DNA from: Mucilaginibacter aquatilis
GTDB lineage: Bacteria > Bacteroidota > Bacteroidia > Sphingobacteriales > Sphingobacteriaceae
Assembly (NCBI RefSeq): GCF_009755275.1
Contig: NZ_WQLA01000001.1
Span: 496,001-560,000, forward strand
Length of the DNA: 64,000 bases
Reading direction: 5' to 3'
Shown here: positions 18,070-27,426 of the stretch, piece after piece
Numbering within the stretch: the stretch's first letter is position 1
Layout of the letters: every line of letters starts with the position of its first letter
Notes under the pieces: generated by a model
What the model was told of the DNA's origin: nothing
Database searches by the model: none
What the model saw: the letters and a program-made list of their open reading frames with translations, nothing else
Made by a program: the position numbers and the translations under genes

Positions 18070-19692
18070 ATGATTACAGTATCTAATTTATCGTTGCGCT
18101 ACGGTAAGCGCACCTTGTTTGAAGATGTTAATTTAAAATTTACCCAAGGTAATTGCTACGGCATTATTGGTGCCAATGGTGCAGGTAAATCAACCTTCCT
18201 CAAAATATTATCGGGCGAAATTGATCCGTCAACCGGTTCGGTAAGCTTTACACCTGGAGAGCGCATGGCGGTTTTAAAACAAAATCACTATGAGTTTGAC
18301 GAGTTTCCGGTGATTGATACTGTATTGATGGGACATAAAGAACTTTATGCCACCATGAAAGAAAAGGATGCCATTTACCTCAAAGAAGATTTTACCGATG
18401 CTGATGGGGAACGTGCCGGCGAGTTAGAGAACATTTTTGCCGAAATGGACGGTTGGAATGCTGAAAGCAATGCCGCCACCCTTTTAAGCAATCTTGGTAT
18501 TAAAGAAGACCTGCATTATAAGTTGGTGAATGAGCTTGACGGTACGCAAAAAGTACGCGTGCTACTAGCGCAAGCACTATTTGGCAAACCGGACATTTTA
18601 CTGCTGGATGAGCCTACCAACGATTTGGACATTCATACCATTAACTGGCTTGAAGACTTTTTGGCCGGCTATGAGGCTATTGTTTTGGTAGTATCTCACG
18701 ACCGCCACTTTTTAGATACTGTTTGTACCCACGTAGTTGATATTGATTTTGGTAAAATGACCATTTTTACCGGTAACTACACCTTCTGGTATCAATCAAG
18801 TCAGCTTGCTCTTAAGCAGCGTGCCGATCAGAACAAGAAACTGGAAGATAAGGTAAAAGAGTTACAGGAATTCATTAGCCGTTTCAGCGCTAATGCATCC
18901 AAATCAAAGCAAGCTACCAGCCGTAAGAAAGCGCTTGATAAAATCAATCTCGATGAAATCAAGCCATCAAACCGTAAGTATCCGGCTATCATGTTCAACC
19001 AGCAAAGCCGCGAGGCCGGTGACCAGATATTGCAGATTGAAAACCTGAGCAAAACTGTAAATGGAGAAGTGATGTTTGCCAACGTTAACCTTATGGTAAA
19101 CAAGGGCGATAAAATTGCTATCCTATCGCAAAACAGCCTGGCAACATCTGCCTTTTATGATGTTTTAACCGGCCGCGACGAGGACTATACAGGCAGTTTT
19201 AAATGGGGCGTTACCATTAACCCGGCTGATATTCCTATTGATAACGCCGATTACTTCACCGGCAAAGACCTTAATTTGGTTGATTGGTTACGTGAGTATT
19301 CTACCGGTGATAAAGACGAGCAGTTCATCCGCAGTTTCCTTGGCCGTATGCTATTCTCGGGCGAGGAAGTTTTAAAAAATTGCACTGTACTTTCGGGTGG
19401 CGAAAAAATGCGTTGTATGTTTAGCCGCATGATGCTGCAACAGCCTAACCTGCTTATTTTTGATGAGCCAACCAACCACCTTGACCTGGAATCAATTACT
19501 GCCCTGAACAATGGCATGAAGGATTTTAAAGGCACTATATTGTTTACCTCACGAGATCATGAGCTTACCCAAACAGTTGCAACACGTGTTATTGAAATTA
19601 CCCCTAACGGCGTAATTGATAAAATGATGAGCTATGATGACTACATAAGCAATGATGCTGTACAAAAACAGCGAGAAGAAATGTACGCTTAA
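18070..19692 (+). CDS. ybiT: ABC-F family ATPase, YbiT type, with degenerate second ATP site
   Basis: Soluble translation-associated ATPase with two fused ABC domains. The 540 residues follow E. coli YbiT closely, for example SRFSANASKSKQATSR in the linker. Domain 1: Walker A GANGAGKST (34-42), Walker B ILLLDEPTNDLD, but signature LDGTQ (156-160) instead of LSGGQ. Domain 2: canonical LSGGE (441-445) and LLIFDEPTNHLD, but the Walker A position reads SQNSLATSA (353-361), lacking the catalytic Lys and its glycines; the H-loop is SRDHE. One composite site (domain 1 Walker A with domain 2 signature) is therefore intact and the other is degenerate. The role on the ribosome is inferred from the family. 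Confidence 0.93.
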   Translation: MITVSNLSLRYGKRTLFEDVNLKFTQGNCYGIIGANGAGKSTFLKILSGEIDPSTGSVSFTPGERMAVLKQNHYEFDEFPVIDTVLMGHKELYATMKEKDAIYLKEDFTDADGERAGELENIFAEMDGWNAESNAATLLSNLGIKEDLHYKLVNELDGTQKVRVLLAQALFGKPDILLLDEPTNDLDIHTINWLEDFLAGYEAIVLVVSHDRHFLDTVCTHVVDIDFGKMTIFTGNYTFWYQSSQLALKQRADQNKKLEDKVKELQEFISRFSANASKSKQATSRKKALDKINLDEIKPSNRKYPAIMFNQQSREAGDQILQIENLSKTVNGEVMFANVNLMVNKGDKIAILSQNSLATSAFYDVLTGRDEDYTGSFKWGVTINPADIPIDNADYFTGKDLNLVDWLREYSTGDKDEQFIRSFLGRMLFSGEEVLKNCTVLSGGEKMRCMFSRMMLQQPNLLIFDEPTNHLDLESITALNNGMKDFKGTILFTSRDHELTQTVATRVIEITPNGVIDKMMSYDDYISNDAVQKQREEMYA

Positions 19693-19708
19693 ACTAATTA
19701 AGTTATAG

Positions 19709-19748
19709 CAAAAGAGGGTTTGTGAATTGCTTCACAAACCCTCTTTTG
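19709..19748. terminator. Bidirectional terminator
   Basis: An 18-bp perfect stem (19709-19726 with 19731-19748) with loop TTGC and A/T runs on both sides. It lies between the ABC-F gene and the convergent Omp85 gene. Confidence 0.92.
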
Positions 19749-19769
19749 TTTACTTTCAATTGTAACGGC

Positions 19770-22346
19770 TTAAAATCTATATCCAAGATTTACATATACA
19801 AACTTTCCTTCTTTTGAGTGGCCAAGAGTTGCCTGTATCAAAAACAATTCGGCAGGCACTAAAAACAAGCCTCCTCCGTAACCATCGTGCCATTTGGATG
19901 ATTTTTCGCCCGGAGTCCATACCCGGCCAATATCATTAAAACCAATTAAACCCAAAGTTCCGGGGAATAAAAAAGAGTTAAAGTTTAGCACTCGTACACG
20001 GGCTTCAATGTTGTTATACACCATGCTTTTACCGGTAAACCTCCAGGTGCGAAATCCTCTTAAATTATCTGAACCGCCCAACTTTAGCTGTTGAAAATAC
20101 TCGGCATGACCAATTGTTGTACCGCCGCCGAAACGTGTAGCCAGTACAAAGGTTGAGTCGTGTCCTAAGTCGTTATAAAAGCTAATTTCTGATAGCAGCT
20201 GACCATAACGGCTGTTATCCTGATTTAACTGCTGCAAACCACGCAAAGTGGTATTCATGTAAATACCTTTGGTTGGGAGTATAGCACTGTTACGGGTATC
20301 AATTTCGGCACCGGCTATTAAACCGGCATAGGTCTTATTACTGAATACATTGTCGCCCGGGTTCTGAATATTAAATTGCTGTAAAAACTTATTGTTATTA
20401 TCGCCTCCGTCAGCATGGTAATATTGCCCGGTTACACCGGCACTCAGTTTAACCTTACCATAAGTATGCGCTAATCTTACATCGCCATACAAGTGATCGT
20501 ACCGGTTACGGAAGTAATTGATCCACTCGCTGTCTTTCTCAAAAAATGTTTCGTTACCTACGCCAAAAAAGTTACTGATGTTGTGCGGCCCCCTGGAGGT
20601 AATATGCACCATCAAATCATTTTTACCAATAAGCTGTTTAAAATCGGCATTATAACGTATAAGAAATGATTTACGGCCGAAAGCGTAATTAACCAAAAAC
20701 TCCTGCCGCCAATCATAAGGCACTTTACGGAAACCTTGCTTGGTAAAAGCATATCCCAGCGAAAGAATTACACCGTAATCATTGTTATAACGGGCATATA
20801 CAATAGGTTGGGGTTGATCATATTCAAAGTTCTTTCTTTCGTAGTAAGTTACGCCCGTATCTGTTGAGGTACGTATTTTGGCAAGGCTTTTATCGGGTAA
20901 AATATTTTGCTCGTCTTTGCGGTCGTACACGTACAAGCGGCCGCGATTGTCAACGTCTTTATTAACGGCAAAGGTATCAACGCTGCCCTTAGCGCCAATC
21001 ATACGTATTTTAACAGAAGATTTTCCCGTTCCTTTTACTTCAAATTTATCACCGCCTCCAAAGCCGTAAATACGCACTTCTTTAGTAACATCAGGCTTAA
21101 AGGTACGCTTGTAAACCTCGCGCCCCAGCGAATTATCCTTTTTGATATTGCGTATAGTCAACTTAACGTCGCCGCTATCTTTAAGATCAATTTCAATGTG
21201 CTCATTTTTTTCGCTTGCAGGTACATCAACCTGGCCCGATATAAAACGGTAATACTCCAACCCCATTTTCATGAGGTTATCACGCCGTGCTTTTACCGTT
21301 TGGGTGATTTTTTGTCCTGATAGCTTATAAACACCTGAGGGCATGCGGTGCATTGCCTTATCAATAACTTCGTCAGTTAAGTGCGTTTGCACATAGGTTA
21401 TCTGTTCTTTCCAATCCTTTTCGTTAAGTTCTCTTAAAAAGTACCTGTCAAAAAATCTGCCGTTAAAATTCCAGGCGCCTATATCCCTTATCTCATTATT
21501 AAAGGGCTGAAATTTTGCCTTCAAAAACTGGTGAGCTACTATCCACGGTAAAACGCCCGATGTTTTGTAATAAACCTGGTCACGATCGCGCGGGATAGGG
21601 GTATACATAGTCTTATCTCCCTCCTTCTTCTTATCCCAACGCCATTGATCGTCGTGGCGGTCCCAATCGCCAATTACCTGGTCAAATAAACGGGCTCTTA
21701 AAGTAAGCTTAGCATCAAACTCTACATCGTTATCCTCTGCCAGTTTTCGCTGTACTTTCTTGGTGTTATCTGTTTTTTCTGATTCAAGGGGCTCTCGTTC
21801 CTCAAATAAAAACACGCTGTTTTTATAGTCCTTACTGTACTTTCCCAAAACAGGGTCATCCCCCACATAAACTATCTCAGGGTTTGAATGCGGTATTTGC
21901 AAGGCTTCAGCCATTACAGGCACCGTAAGGGCGGCAAAAGGGTTTGCAGTACTGGTTTGATCTTGTATAATGGCTTTGGTTAAACCCGACCTTAATGATG
22001 GAGGCAAAACACGCTCAGGGTATTTCTGCACAGAACGCAGTACCCACTCCTGACCTGTTTTATCTTTTAACCGCAAAGACTTGGTTTGCATACCACCGCC
22101 CTTCTGTTCAATCTCCAGGCCACCTTTTTCTTTGCTAAGATCAATTATGCGCACCTTTACCGGCAGGCCCCACTCCTTTCGGTAATTTTCGCCAAGTAAA
22201 ATACGATGCACACCACTTACGTCGTTGTAATCGGGTGCAACAGCAACAGTAATACTATCGGCTTTGCGTTGAGCCAATACGTTAATTGCAGGCGTTAATA
22301 ATCCTGCGGCTAATAAGTATGATAAGTAATGTTTTTTCAAAGGCAT
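19770..22346 (-). CDS. BamA/TamA-type outer membrane protein with kinase-like N-terminal domain
   Basis: An 858-residue outer membrane protein. A signal peptide (residues 1-26, ending INVLAQ) is followed by a globular region of about 400 residues and a C-terminal Omp85-type beta-barrel of about 350 residues (NLRGFRTWRFTGKS, a final strand ending VNLGYRF). The N-terminal region lacks POTRA repeats. It carries VIGDWDRHDDQW (225-235) and PIPRDRDQV (250-258), the order and spacing of catalytic and metal-binding segments seen in atypical kinases such as Fam20C, HipA and CotH (G-N-x-D-R-H, then D). In other Bacteroidota, similar regions are fused to metallophosphoesterases. The kinase-like reading is inference. 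A bidirectional terminator follows the stop. Confidence 0.85.
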   Translation of the reverse strand: MPLKKHYLSYLLAAGLLTPAINVLAQRKADSITVAVAPDYNDVSGVHRILLGENYRKEWGLPVKVRIIDLSKEKGGLEIEQKGGGMQTKSLRLKDKTGQEWVLRSVQKYPERVLPPSLRSGLTKAIIQDQTSTANPFAALTVPVMAEALQIPHSNPEIVYVGDDPVLGKYSKDYKNSVFLFEEREPLESEKTDNTKKVQRKLAEDNDVEFDAKLTLRARLFDQVIGDWDRHDDQWRWDKKKEGDKTMYTPIPRDRDQVYYKTSGVLPWIVAHQFLKAKFQPFNNEIRDIGAWNFNGRFFDRYFLRELNEKDWKEQITYVQTHLTDEVIDKAMHRMPSGVYKLSGQKITQTVKARRDNLMKMGLEYYRFISGQVDVPASEKNEHIEIDLKDSGDVKLTIRNIKKDNSLGREVYKRTFKPDVTKEVRIYGFGGGDKFEVKGTGKSSVKIRMIGAKGSVDTFAVNKDVDNRGRLYVYDRKDEQNILPDKSLAKIRTSTDTGVTYYERKNFEYDQPQPIVYARYNNDYGVILSLGYAFTKQGFRKVPYDWRQEFLVNYAFGRKSFLIRYNADFKQLIGKNDLMVHITSRGPHNISNFFGVGNETFFEKDSEWINYFRNRYDHLYGDVRLAHTYGKVKLSAGVTGQYYHADGGDNNNKFLQQFNIQNPGDNVFSNKTYAGLIAGAEIDTRNSAILPTKGIYMNTTLRGLQQLNQDNSRYGQLLSEISFYNDLGHDSTFVLATRFGGGTTIGHAEYFQQLKLGGSDNLRGFRTWRFTGKSMVYNNIEARVRVLNFNSFLFPGTLGLIGFNDIGRVWTPGEKSSKWHDGYGGGLFLVPAELFLIQATLGHSKEGKFVYVNLGYRF

Positions 22347-22554
22347 TTTAATAGAACGGCCGGTTGTAGTTATAATAAATTAGTAATCAATAACATTAAA
22401 AGTTGTTTTTGTGAGGCTTGGTTTACTCAACTACAAAATAATTATTAAAAAGTTGTTAAGGCAGGCTATTATAGTTTAAGGCAAATGCACTATACAGCTT
22501 TGTAAAAGTTTATAAGCTGATTGTTTAATGTAAAAATTATATTTACCGATTGTT

Positions 22555-22577
22555 AAAAGCTGCCTGTCAGCTTTTTT
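22555..22577 (+). terminator. Terminator-like hairpin in the leader of the phosphodiesterase gene
   Basis: AAAAGCTG (22555-22562) pairs with CAGCTTTT (22568-22575) and is followed by further T on the plus strand, 27 bp before the ATG at 22604. No plus-strand gene precedes it, so it could be an attenuator or end a short RNA. The 257-bp divergent gap holds no other gene. Confidence 0.45.
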
Positions 22578-22603
22578 AAACTCCATCTATAAGTTCAGTA
22601 TTA

Positions 22604-24022
22604 ATGCACAATAAAAAACGAACCCTTTTTTACCTGGTTGATGGCGCTCATGCCGAAATAATGCCGGAACTTATAAATCAGGGGCTCTTACCGAATATAA
22701 AACGCATCATTGACGAGGGTACCTACCGTAAAGCAACCACATGTTTTCCGTCAACCACAGGGCCTGCATACCTGCCATTTTTAACCGGGCACTTTCCGGG
22801 CACTATGGGCATTACCGGCATACGTTGGTTTGATAAAAAAGAATTTAAACGTACCCGTTGGAATAAAATGGCCATGCGCTCCTACTGCGGGCCTGAAGCG
22901 GCCTGGTTTAATACCGACATGCCAGCTGATAAGCCTACACTTTTTGAGTTAATGGGCGAGTCATACAACCTTTATAACATGATTACCCGCAACGTACCGG
23001 ATGAGTATGATTTGGGTAAGAAAGGTAAAGGGTTGTTATATACACGTGCACATTTCTGGAAACGTCACCACCCTGTTGACCTGCAGGGGCATCAGCGCAT
23101 TATGGACATGCTGCAGTCGGGCAAAGATTTCGATTTCTTGTTTGCTGTATTTCCGAGTGTTGACTGGGACTCTCACTATCATGATGTACGTGACGCCCGT
23201 ACCATTGAGGCTTACAAAATTGTTGACAACAGCCTTGGTGAGGTACGCGCCCTGTTAGAGCAAAAAGGCTGGTGGGACGACACCTTATTTGTAATGACAT
23301 CAGACCATGGCCTTACCCCTACCGATAAGCACCTTGATTTGGGCGATTGGATGACTAATAACGACTTAAAATCTGTTTACTACCCAACCATTTGGAAATC
23401 AAATCCGAAATCGGCGGTGATGATATCCGGTAACTCATTCGGTAGCATACACCTGCTTAATCATGAAGGCGATCATCCGCTGCGCGAGAGCGAAATTAAC
23501 ACAGCTATGGGCACTAACCGCTTAAACAGCCTGATTGCCGAGCAAGCAGTTGATTTTGGAATTTACCGCGGTAATACTGAACAAAGCTATATTGTGCATA
23601 ATACTGAGGGTAAAGCAACGGTACAGGTAAATGGCGATAAATTTATATACCGCCCCGAAAGTGCCGACCCGCTTAAACAAGGCAGAGACATTGAAGTAAA
23701 CGGGCACCGTGCAGCATTGGAAGCTACTTTTGAAACAGATTACCCCGACTCTTTATTTCAAATACATCAACTGTTTAGGAGCCGCCGGGCGGGTGATATT
23801 GTGATTAGCGCCCGGGTGGGGCATGACCTGCGCGATTTTTGGGAATACCCTGAACACTTGGGTTCGCATGGTTCGCTGCATAAATCACACATACACGTGC
23901 CGCTTATTTACAACCAAAAAAACTGGAACACACAGCCCGCACGCACAGCCGATCTTTTCAACTCCATACTTAAATGGAAGGGCATAACGCCTAAAGCATC
24001 TGAAGGCGAATCACTTTTCTAG
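22604..24022 (+). CDS. Alkaline phosphatase family / type I phosphodiesterase-like protein
   Basis: Member of the alkaline phosphatase superfamily (nucleotide pyrophosphatase/phosphodiesterase branch). The 472 residues show the metal ligand in YLVDGAHAE (Asp13), the nucleophile segment FPSTTGPAYLPFLTG (Thr51/52), DWDSHYHD, TSDHGLTPTDKH and GSHGSLHKSH, i.e. the usual two-metal set. No signal peptide is evident, so it is probably cytosolic or membrane-associated on the inside. The next gene, a flippase-like membrane protein, starts 36 bp downstream, suggesting a joint role in handling a lipid or glycan phosphate. The substrate is unknown. Confidence 0.88.
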   Translation: MHNKKRTLFYLVDGAHAEIMPELINQGLLPNIKRIIDEGTYRKATTCFPSTTGPAYLPFLTGHFPGTMGITGIRWFDKKEFKRTRWNKMAMRSYCGPEAAWFNTDMPADKPTLFELMGESYNLYNMITRNVPDEYDLGKKGKGLLYTRAHFWKRHHPVDLQGHQRIMDMLQSGKDFDFLFAVFPSVDWDSHYHDVRDARTIEAYKIVDNSLGEVRALLEQKGWWDDTLFVMTSDHGLTPTDKHLDLGDWMTNNDLKSVYYPTIWKSNPKSAVMISGNSFGSIHLLNHEGDHPLRESEINTAMGTNRLNSLIAEQAVDFGIYRGNTEQSYIVHNTEGKATVQVNGDKFIYRPESADPLKQGRDIEVNGHRAALEATFETDYPDSLFQIHQLFRSRRAGDIVISARVGHDLRDFWEYPEHLGSHGSLHKSHIHVPLIYNQKNWNTQPARTADLFNSILKWKGITPKASEGESLF

Positions 24023-24058
24023 TATCTCCAAACATCAACCCAAACGTCATCACCAACC

Positions 24059-25192
24059 ATGTCTGATTCAGCAGAAAATTCAAGCTTAAACGTTACACCT
24101 ACTCAGGAAAAGCAAATAGAAAACGAGGGTAAACAAGAGGTAAAATCGGTATTTGATAAAAGTATTATCATTAAAGGCTCGCTTTGGTTTGCGCTGATAA
24201 CCGTTTTAACCATCGCCGGAATTTTCTTTTATAATAACACTGGTCAAACGGTTGAAGCGTTACAACATATATCATACAAATACATTGCTATTTGTTTGGT
24301 AATGCTTTTTGTTGATTTAATGCTGGGTAGCTGGCGTAATCATATTTACATACGCAAACTTAACCCCGAGGTATCTCATTGGGTTAGTTTCAGGGCTAAT
24401 GTGGCAAACATGTTTATGGGAGCAGTTACCCCTGCGCACGGCGGTGCTGGTCCGGCTCAAATTTATGTGTATACCAGTGCAGGTGTTTCTTTTATAGATG
24501 CCTTTGCGGTAAGCCTTATTAACATGGGTGCAACGCTTATTTTTATGCCGTTGGCCGGCTTTGTGGCCATTATGTTAATGGATACCAGTTACGTAAGCGG
24601 CATTGTACCTGCCATGCTTAAATATGGCTTTAGCTTTTTCCTGTTATTTTTAATTGCCTTTTTACTGGCCTTTTGGAAGCCGGTTTGGGTAGGTGTAATT
24701 ATTAAAAAAATAGCGTCAGGTTTATCTGCAGTTTTCCCAAAGCGCAAAGAGAAACTTGCAGCATGGGCCGAGAAATCATTCGTTAACATATCAAAATACC
24801 AGCAAACCTGCAGCGTAATTATAAAGCAGCATCCATTTCTGTTTCCGCTAAGCTTAATAATAACTACGTTGCTTTACATGAATAAGTATTGCATGCAGTA
24901 CGTTATTTTACTTGGCCTTGGTGTTAACGCAAGCCTGGTGCAAGTAATTTCAATACAAATATTAATTCAGTTTATGATTTATTTTGCCCCTAGCCCGGGT
25001 GGCAGCGGCTTTGCTGAGGTAAGTATTTCTGTGTTATTTGGCAAAATTGTGCCGGCTGCATTACTATCAATTTTTACGCTTTTACAGCGCTCTTTTTTGT
25101 TATTCTTTCCAGCCATTATAGGGGCTTACTCAGTAATTAATTTATTAAGGAAACAAACGCAACGTCAACACCGTAAACAAGTCAAAAACTAA
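24059..25192 (+). CDS. Lysylphosphatidylglycerol synthase TM-domain / flippase-like membrane protein
   Basis: An inner-membrane protein with about eight hydrophobic segments (first one around residues 36-56) after a charged N-terminal tail. It resembles the UPF0104 / flippase-like domain family: FMGAVTPAHGGAGPAQ and FAPSPGGSGFAE are the signature loops. It has no cytosolic synthetase domain, so it is not a full MprF. It is co-transcribed with the upstream phosphodiesterase-family gene (36-bp gap). Function is inferred from the family only: movement or modification of lipids. Confidence 0.85.
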   Translation: MSDSAENSSLNVTPTQEKQIENEGKQEVKSVFDKSIIIKGSLWFALITVLTIAGIFFYNNTGQTVEALQHISYKYIAICLVMLFVDLMLGSWRNHIYIRKLNPEVSHWVSFRANVANMFMGAVTPAHGGAGPAQIYVYTSAGVSFIDAFAVSLINMGATLIFMPLAGFVAIMLMDTSYVSGIVPAMLKYGFSFFLLFLIAFLLAFWKPVWVGVIIKKIASGLSAVFPKRKEKLAAWAEKSFVNISKYQQTCSVIIKQHPFLFPLSLIITTLLYMNKYCMQYVILLGLGVNASLVQVISIQILIQFMIYFAPSPGGSGFAEVSISVLFGKIVPAALLSIFTLLQRSFLLFFPAIIGAYSVINLLRKQTQRQHRKQVKN

Positions 25193-25422
25193 AAGTTAAT
25201 TCATAAACAGCGACACAATTTATCAGCGAGGCAATCGTTTGTAACTTTCAGGCTCGGTAAAAATAATTTGGAACTTGCTTAATATTTATTAATTTTATAA
25301 AACAACGTCCTGATAGCACATCAATTTTAGGACATTCTTAATTTCAGTTATCATAACCAACCTTTCATTATTTAGTAATTAGTTATAGAGAAAATAGATA
25401 CTTAATAACCCCTTACTTATAA

Positions 25423-26079
25423 ATGAAATTTAAACTGATTGTATTGGTGCTTTGTATACAAGCATCTTTTGTAAAAGCTCAAAACTGGGACGTCAATCTT
25501 TTAAACAAATTTAACCCAAACCGTGGCGATGAAAGCTCGAGCTGGAAATTTGTATCCAATCATGCTATTTACATGTCGGCGGCTACCCCGCTTACTTTAA
25601 TGGCCATTGGTATTGCCAAGCATGATCAAAAGCTCAAACAAACAGCCATGAATACCGGTATAGCCCTGTTAGGAAACACCGCTATTACCATGATGATGAA
25701 GAACACCATTCAACGTCAGCGTCCGTTTGTTACCTGGGCCGATAAGATTGTTTTACAAGGCAACACATCCCCTACCGATTATTCATTCCCATCAGGACAT
25801 ACATCAACTGCTTTTTCGGTGGCAACATCAATAAGCCTGGCTTACCCTAAATGGTATGTTATTGCGCCAAGCTTTGCCTTTGCGGGTGCAACTGCCTATT
25901 CTAGAATGTACCGCGGTGCGCACTATCCAAGCGATGTACTGGCAGGAGTGCTTGTAGGTACCGGCTCGGCTTACTTAACACATAAGCTGCAAAAAATGAT
26001 GTTTAACAAAAGAATGGACCGCCGGCAAAAGGCACTTGCACTGGCAATGGAGCAAGAAGGTCAGTACGGTATGAAATAA
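25423..26079 (+). CDS. PAP2 family phosphatase (first copy)
   Basis: Type 2 phosphatidic acid phosphatase superfamily; removes phosphate from lipid or other phosphates at the periplasmic face. The 218 residues begin with a signal peptide ending at VKAQ. The three catalytic motifs are KNTIQRQRPF (KxxxxxxRP), YSFPSGHTSTAF (PSGH) and SRMYRGAHYPSDV (SRxxxxxHxxxD). It is a paralogue of the gene at 36353, sharing YPKWYVIAP and the third motif. A strong terminator follows. It may belong functionally with the lipid-related genes upstream, although a 230-bp gap separates them. Confidence 0.92.
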   Translation: MKFKLIVLVLCIQASFVKAQNWDVNLLNKFNPNRGDESSSWKFVSNHAIYMSAATPLTLMAIGIAKHDQKLKQTAMNTGIALLGNTAITMMMKNTIQRQRPFVTWADKIVLQGNTSPTDYSFPSGHTSTAFSVATSISLAYPKWYVIAPSFAFAGATAYSRMYRGAHYPSDVLAGVLVGTGSAYLTHKLQKMMFNKRMDRRQKALALAMEQEGQYGMK

Positions 26080-26101
26080 TATCATATTCAATAAGAATTA
26101 G

Positions 26102-26136
26102 AAAGCCGCTTGGATTACTCCAAGCGGCTTTTTTTG
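26102..26136 (+). terminator. Intrinsic terminator after PAP2 gene
   Basis: A 13-bp perfect stem (26102-26114 with 26119-26131, arm AAAGCCGCTTGGA), TTAC loop and a T run. Confidence 0.92.
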
Positions 26137-26207
26137 ATTTTAACTTGCGAATTATAATGTTATTCGAAATGCAAAAGCCCCCTTAATGTATATAGAAGCT
26201 TTTTATT

Positions 26208-26225
26208 GGTGACCCCGGAGAGGCT
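26208..26225. repeat. 18-bp copy of the tRNA-Lys 3' end (candidate att site, distal)
   Basis: The 18-bp string starting GGTGACCCCGG is identical to 27741-27758, where it forms the 3' end (acceptor arm and half of the T arm) of tRNA-Lys. Here it is an isolated fragment with no tRNA attached. Beyond it (26170-26206), a GC stem resembling a tRNA terminator remains. Confidence 0.75.
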
Positions 26226-26253
26226 ATATACTGAGTGCAAAATACATTAAATT

Positions 26254-26484
26254 ATGAATATCAAAGCTCAAATGGGTTCATTTAGGATACTATGTATTGA
26301 TACTGCAACGTATTTGGAGGTTGCGGCCAGATTGCTAAGCATCAAACACATCCTTGGGTTATCTTACAGGCTTAACCTAATGGAGGTTGATGCCTATATG
26401 TTAAACCGGCTTGATAGTCGAAGATCTAAACACATGTTGAAAGTGATAAATGCACTCGTTTTAGATGCCAAAACTACGAAATAG
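26254..26484 (+). CDS. Hypothetical 76-aa protein in the tRNA-Lys element
   Basis: Starts at ATG 26254, 28 bp inside the candidate att site. It is basic (many K/R), helical, without membrane segment or recognised motif (MNIKAQMGSFRILCID...SRRSKHMLKVINALVLD). Size and position suit a small element protein such as a DNA-binding factor, but I see no clear helix-turn-helix. A weak GC hairpin (26486-26505) follows the stop. Coding is uncertain. Confidence 0.4.
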   Translation: MNIKAQMGSFRILCIDTATYLEVAARLLSIKHILGLSYRLNLMEVDAYMLNRLDSRRSKHMLKVINALVLDAKTTK

Positions 26485-26515
26485 AAAGGCCCAGCTTGTG
26501 GGCTTGACGCGAATA

Positions 26516-26956
26516 TTAGTTTTCAATAACAACTGTCAATTCTGCATATTTATACTTCATCTTCATTATCCTACTCAATTCATCTTTTGGCACCGCTGTT
26601 TCGCAAGATTCATACCTTTTTTTTGGCTTCACCTCAGCCCAAGGTTTTGTTGAACTGAAATTAATATTGAGGTTTTTAAGGCTTGCGTCAAGAATTATAA
26701 CGGTGTCTCCCTCTGCTGTTTGGCATAAGTAAGTATTTACACTAGGTATATTCGTACTTGTACTTTTTTTTGAATAAAGCCATGCGTTTAGAATAACAGG
26801 AAGAGGTTTTGGACTTTGCATTTCGATGAAATTCGCTTCTTTCATTTCTGACGTATGCAAAACTGTTTTATCTTCATTATTGAACATTTTGCAAGAGGAT
26901 AGTATTAATATTGATGACACTACTATTAGAGTTTTTGAGTATGTAGCCGTTGGCAT
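26516..26956 (-). CDS. Hypothetical lipoprotein in the tRNA-Lys element
   Basis: A 146-residue protein with a lipoprotein signal: charged start, hydrophobic segment (TLIVVSSILIL) and lipobox LSSC at residues 19-22, so it should be lipid-anchored after cleavage. The mature part is beta-rich and hydrophilic, with two further cysteines (YLCQ, ESCE) that could form a disulfide. No family is recognised. It is the only convincing gene in the candidate element and may be its cargo. Confidence 0.65.
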   Translation of the reverse strand: MPTATYSKTLIVVSSILILSSCKMFNNEDKTVLHTSEMKEANFIEMQSPKPLPVILNAWLYSKKSTSTNIPSVNTYLCQTAEGDTVIILDASLKNLNINFSSTKPWAEVKPKKRYESCETAVPKDELSRIMKMKYKYAELTVVIEN

Positions 26957-27426
26957 CTAAAGCTTTATATAGTTTATTTAGGCAATAGCGCCTGTACATC
27001 CTTTGAACCTGATTATAATTTATTGTACCTGACCGCAAATTTAAACCTAATTCATAAAATTGGACCGATCGTTAGCTTTCTTATTATTGTTTTCGCCATA
27101 AATTCCAGCGATCGACTTACCATTTCCATTCCCTATCGGTCAATCAAAATCAAATTTTGGGAGCCTCTATCCCAGCAGTATGGCCGCCTTGATGTGCTAG
27201 CATTTTTTTAATTGACCTGACATAATGCGTGGCACATATTTCTCGTTAAGAGATATATTTAATCCATTTCATTGCAACTCCAATTGTTCCTGCACTAAAT
27301 TCTTTATAGTTACGGTCTTTTATTCGATAGACGTGGTCATTTTTCCTATATCTTTTCTGAATTTGCCACATTAATGCTTACAGAAGACGAAATATGGATT
27401 TATATCCATCTTCTTTCGAAACTGTG

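Noticed and set aside
27023..27211. 62-codon frame in the tRNA-Lys element
   Set aside because: Non-ATG start, composition driven by AT-rich sequence, no motif; treated as chance.
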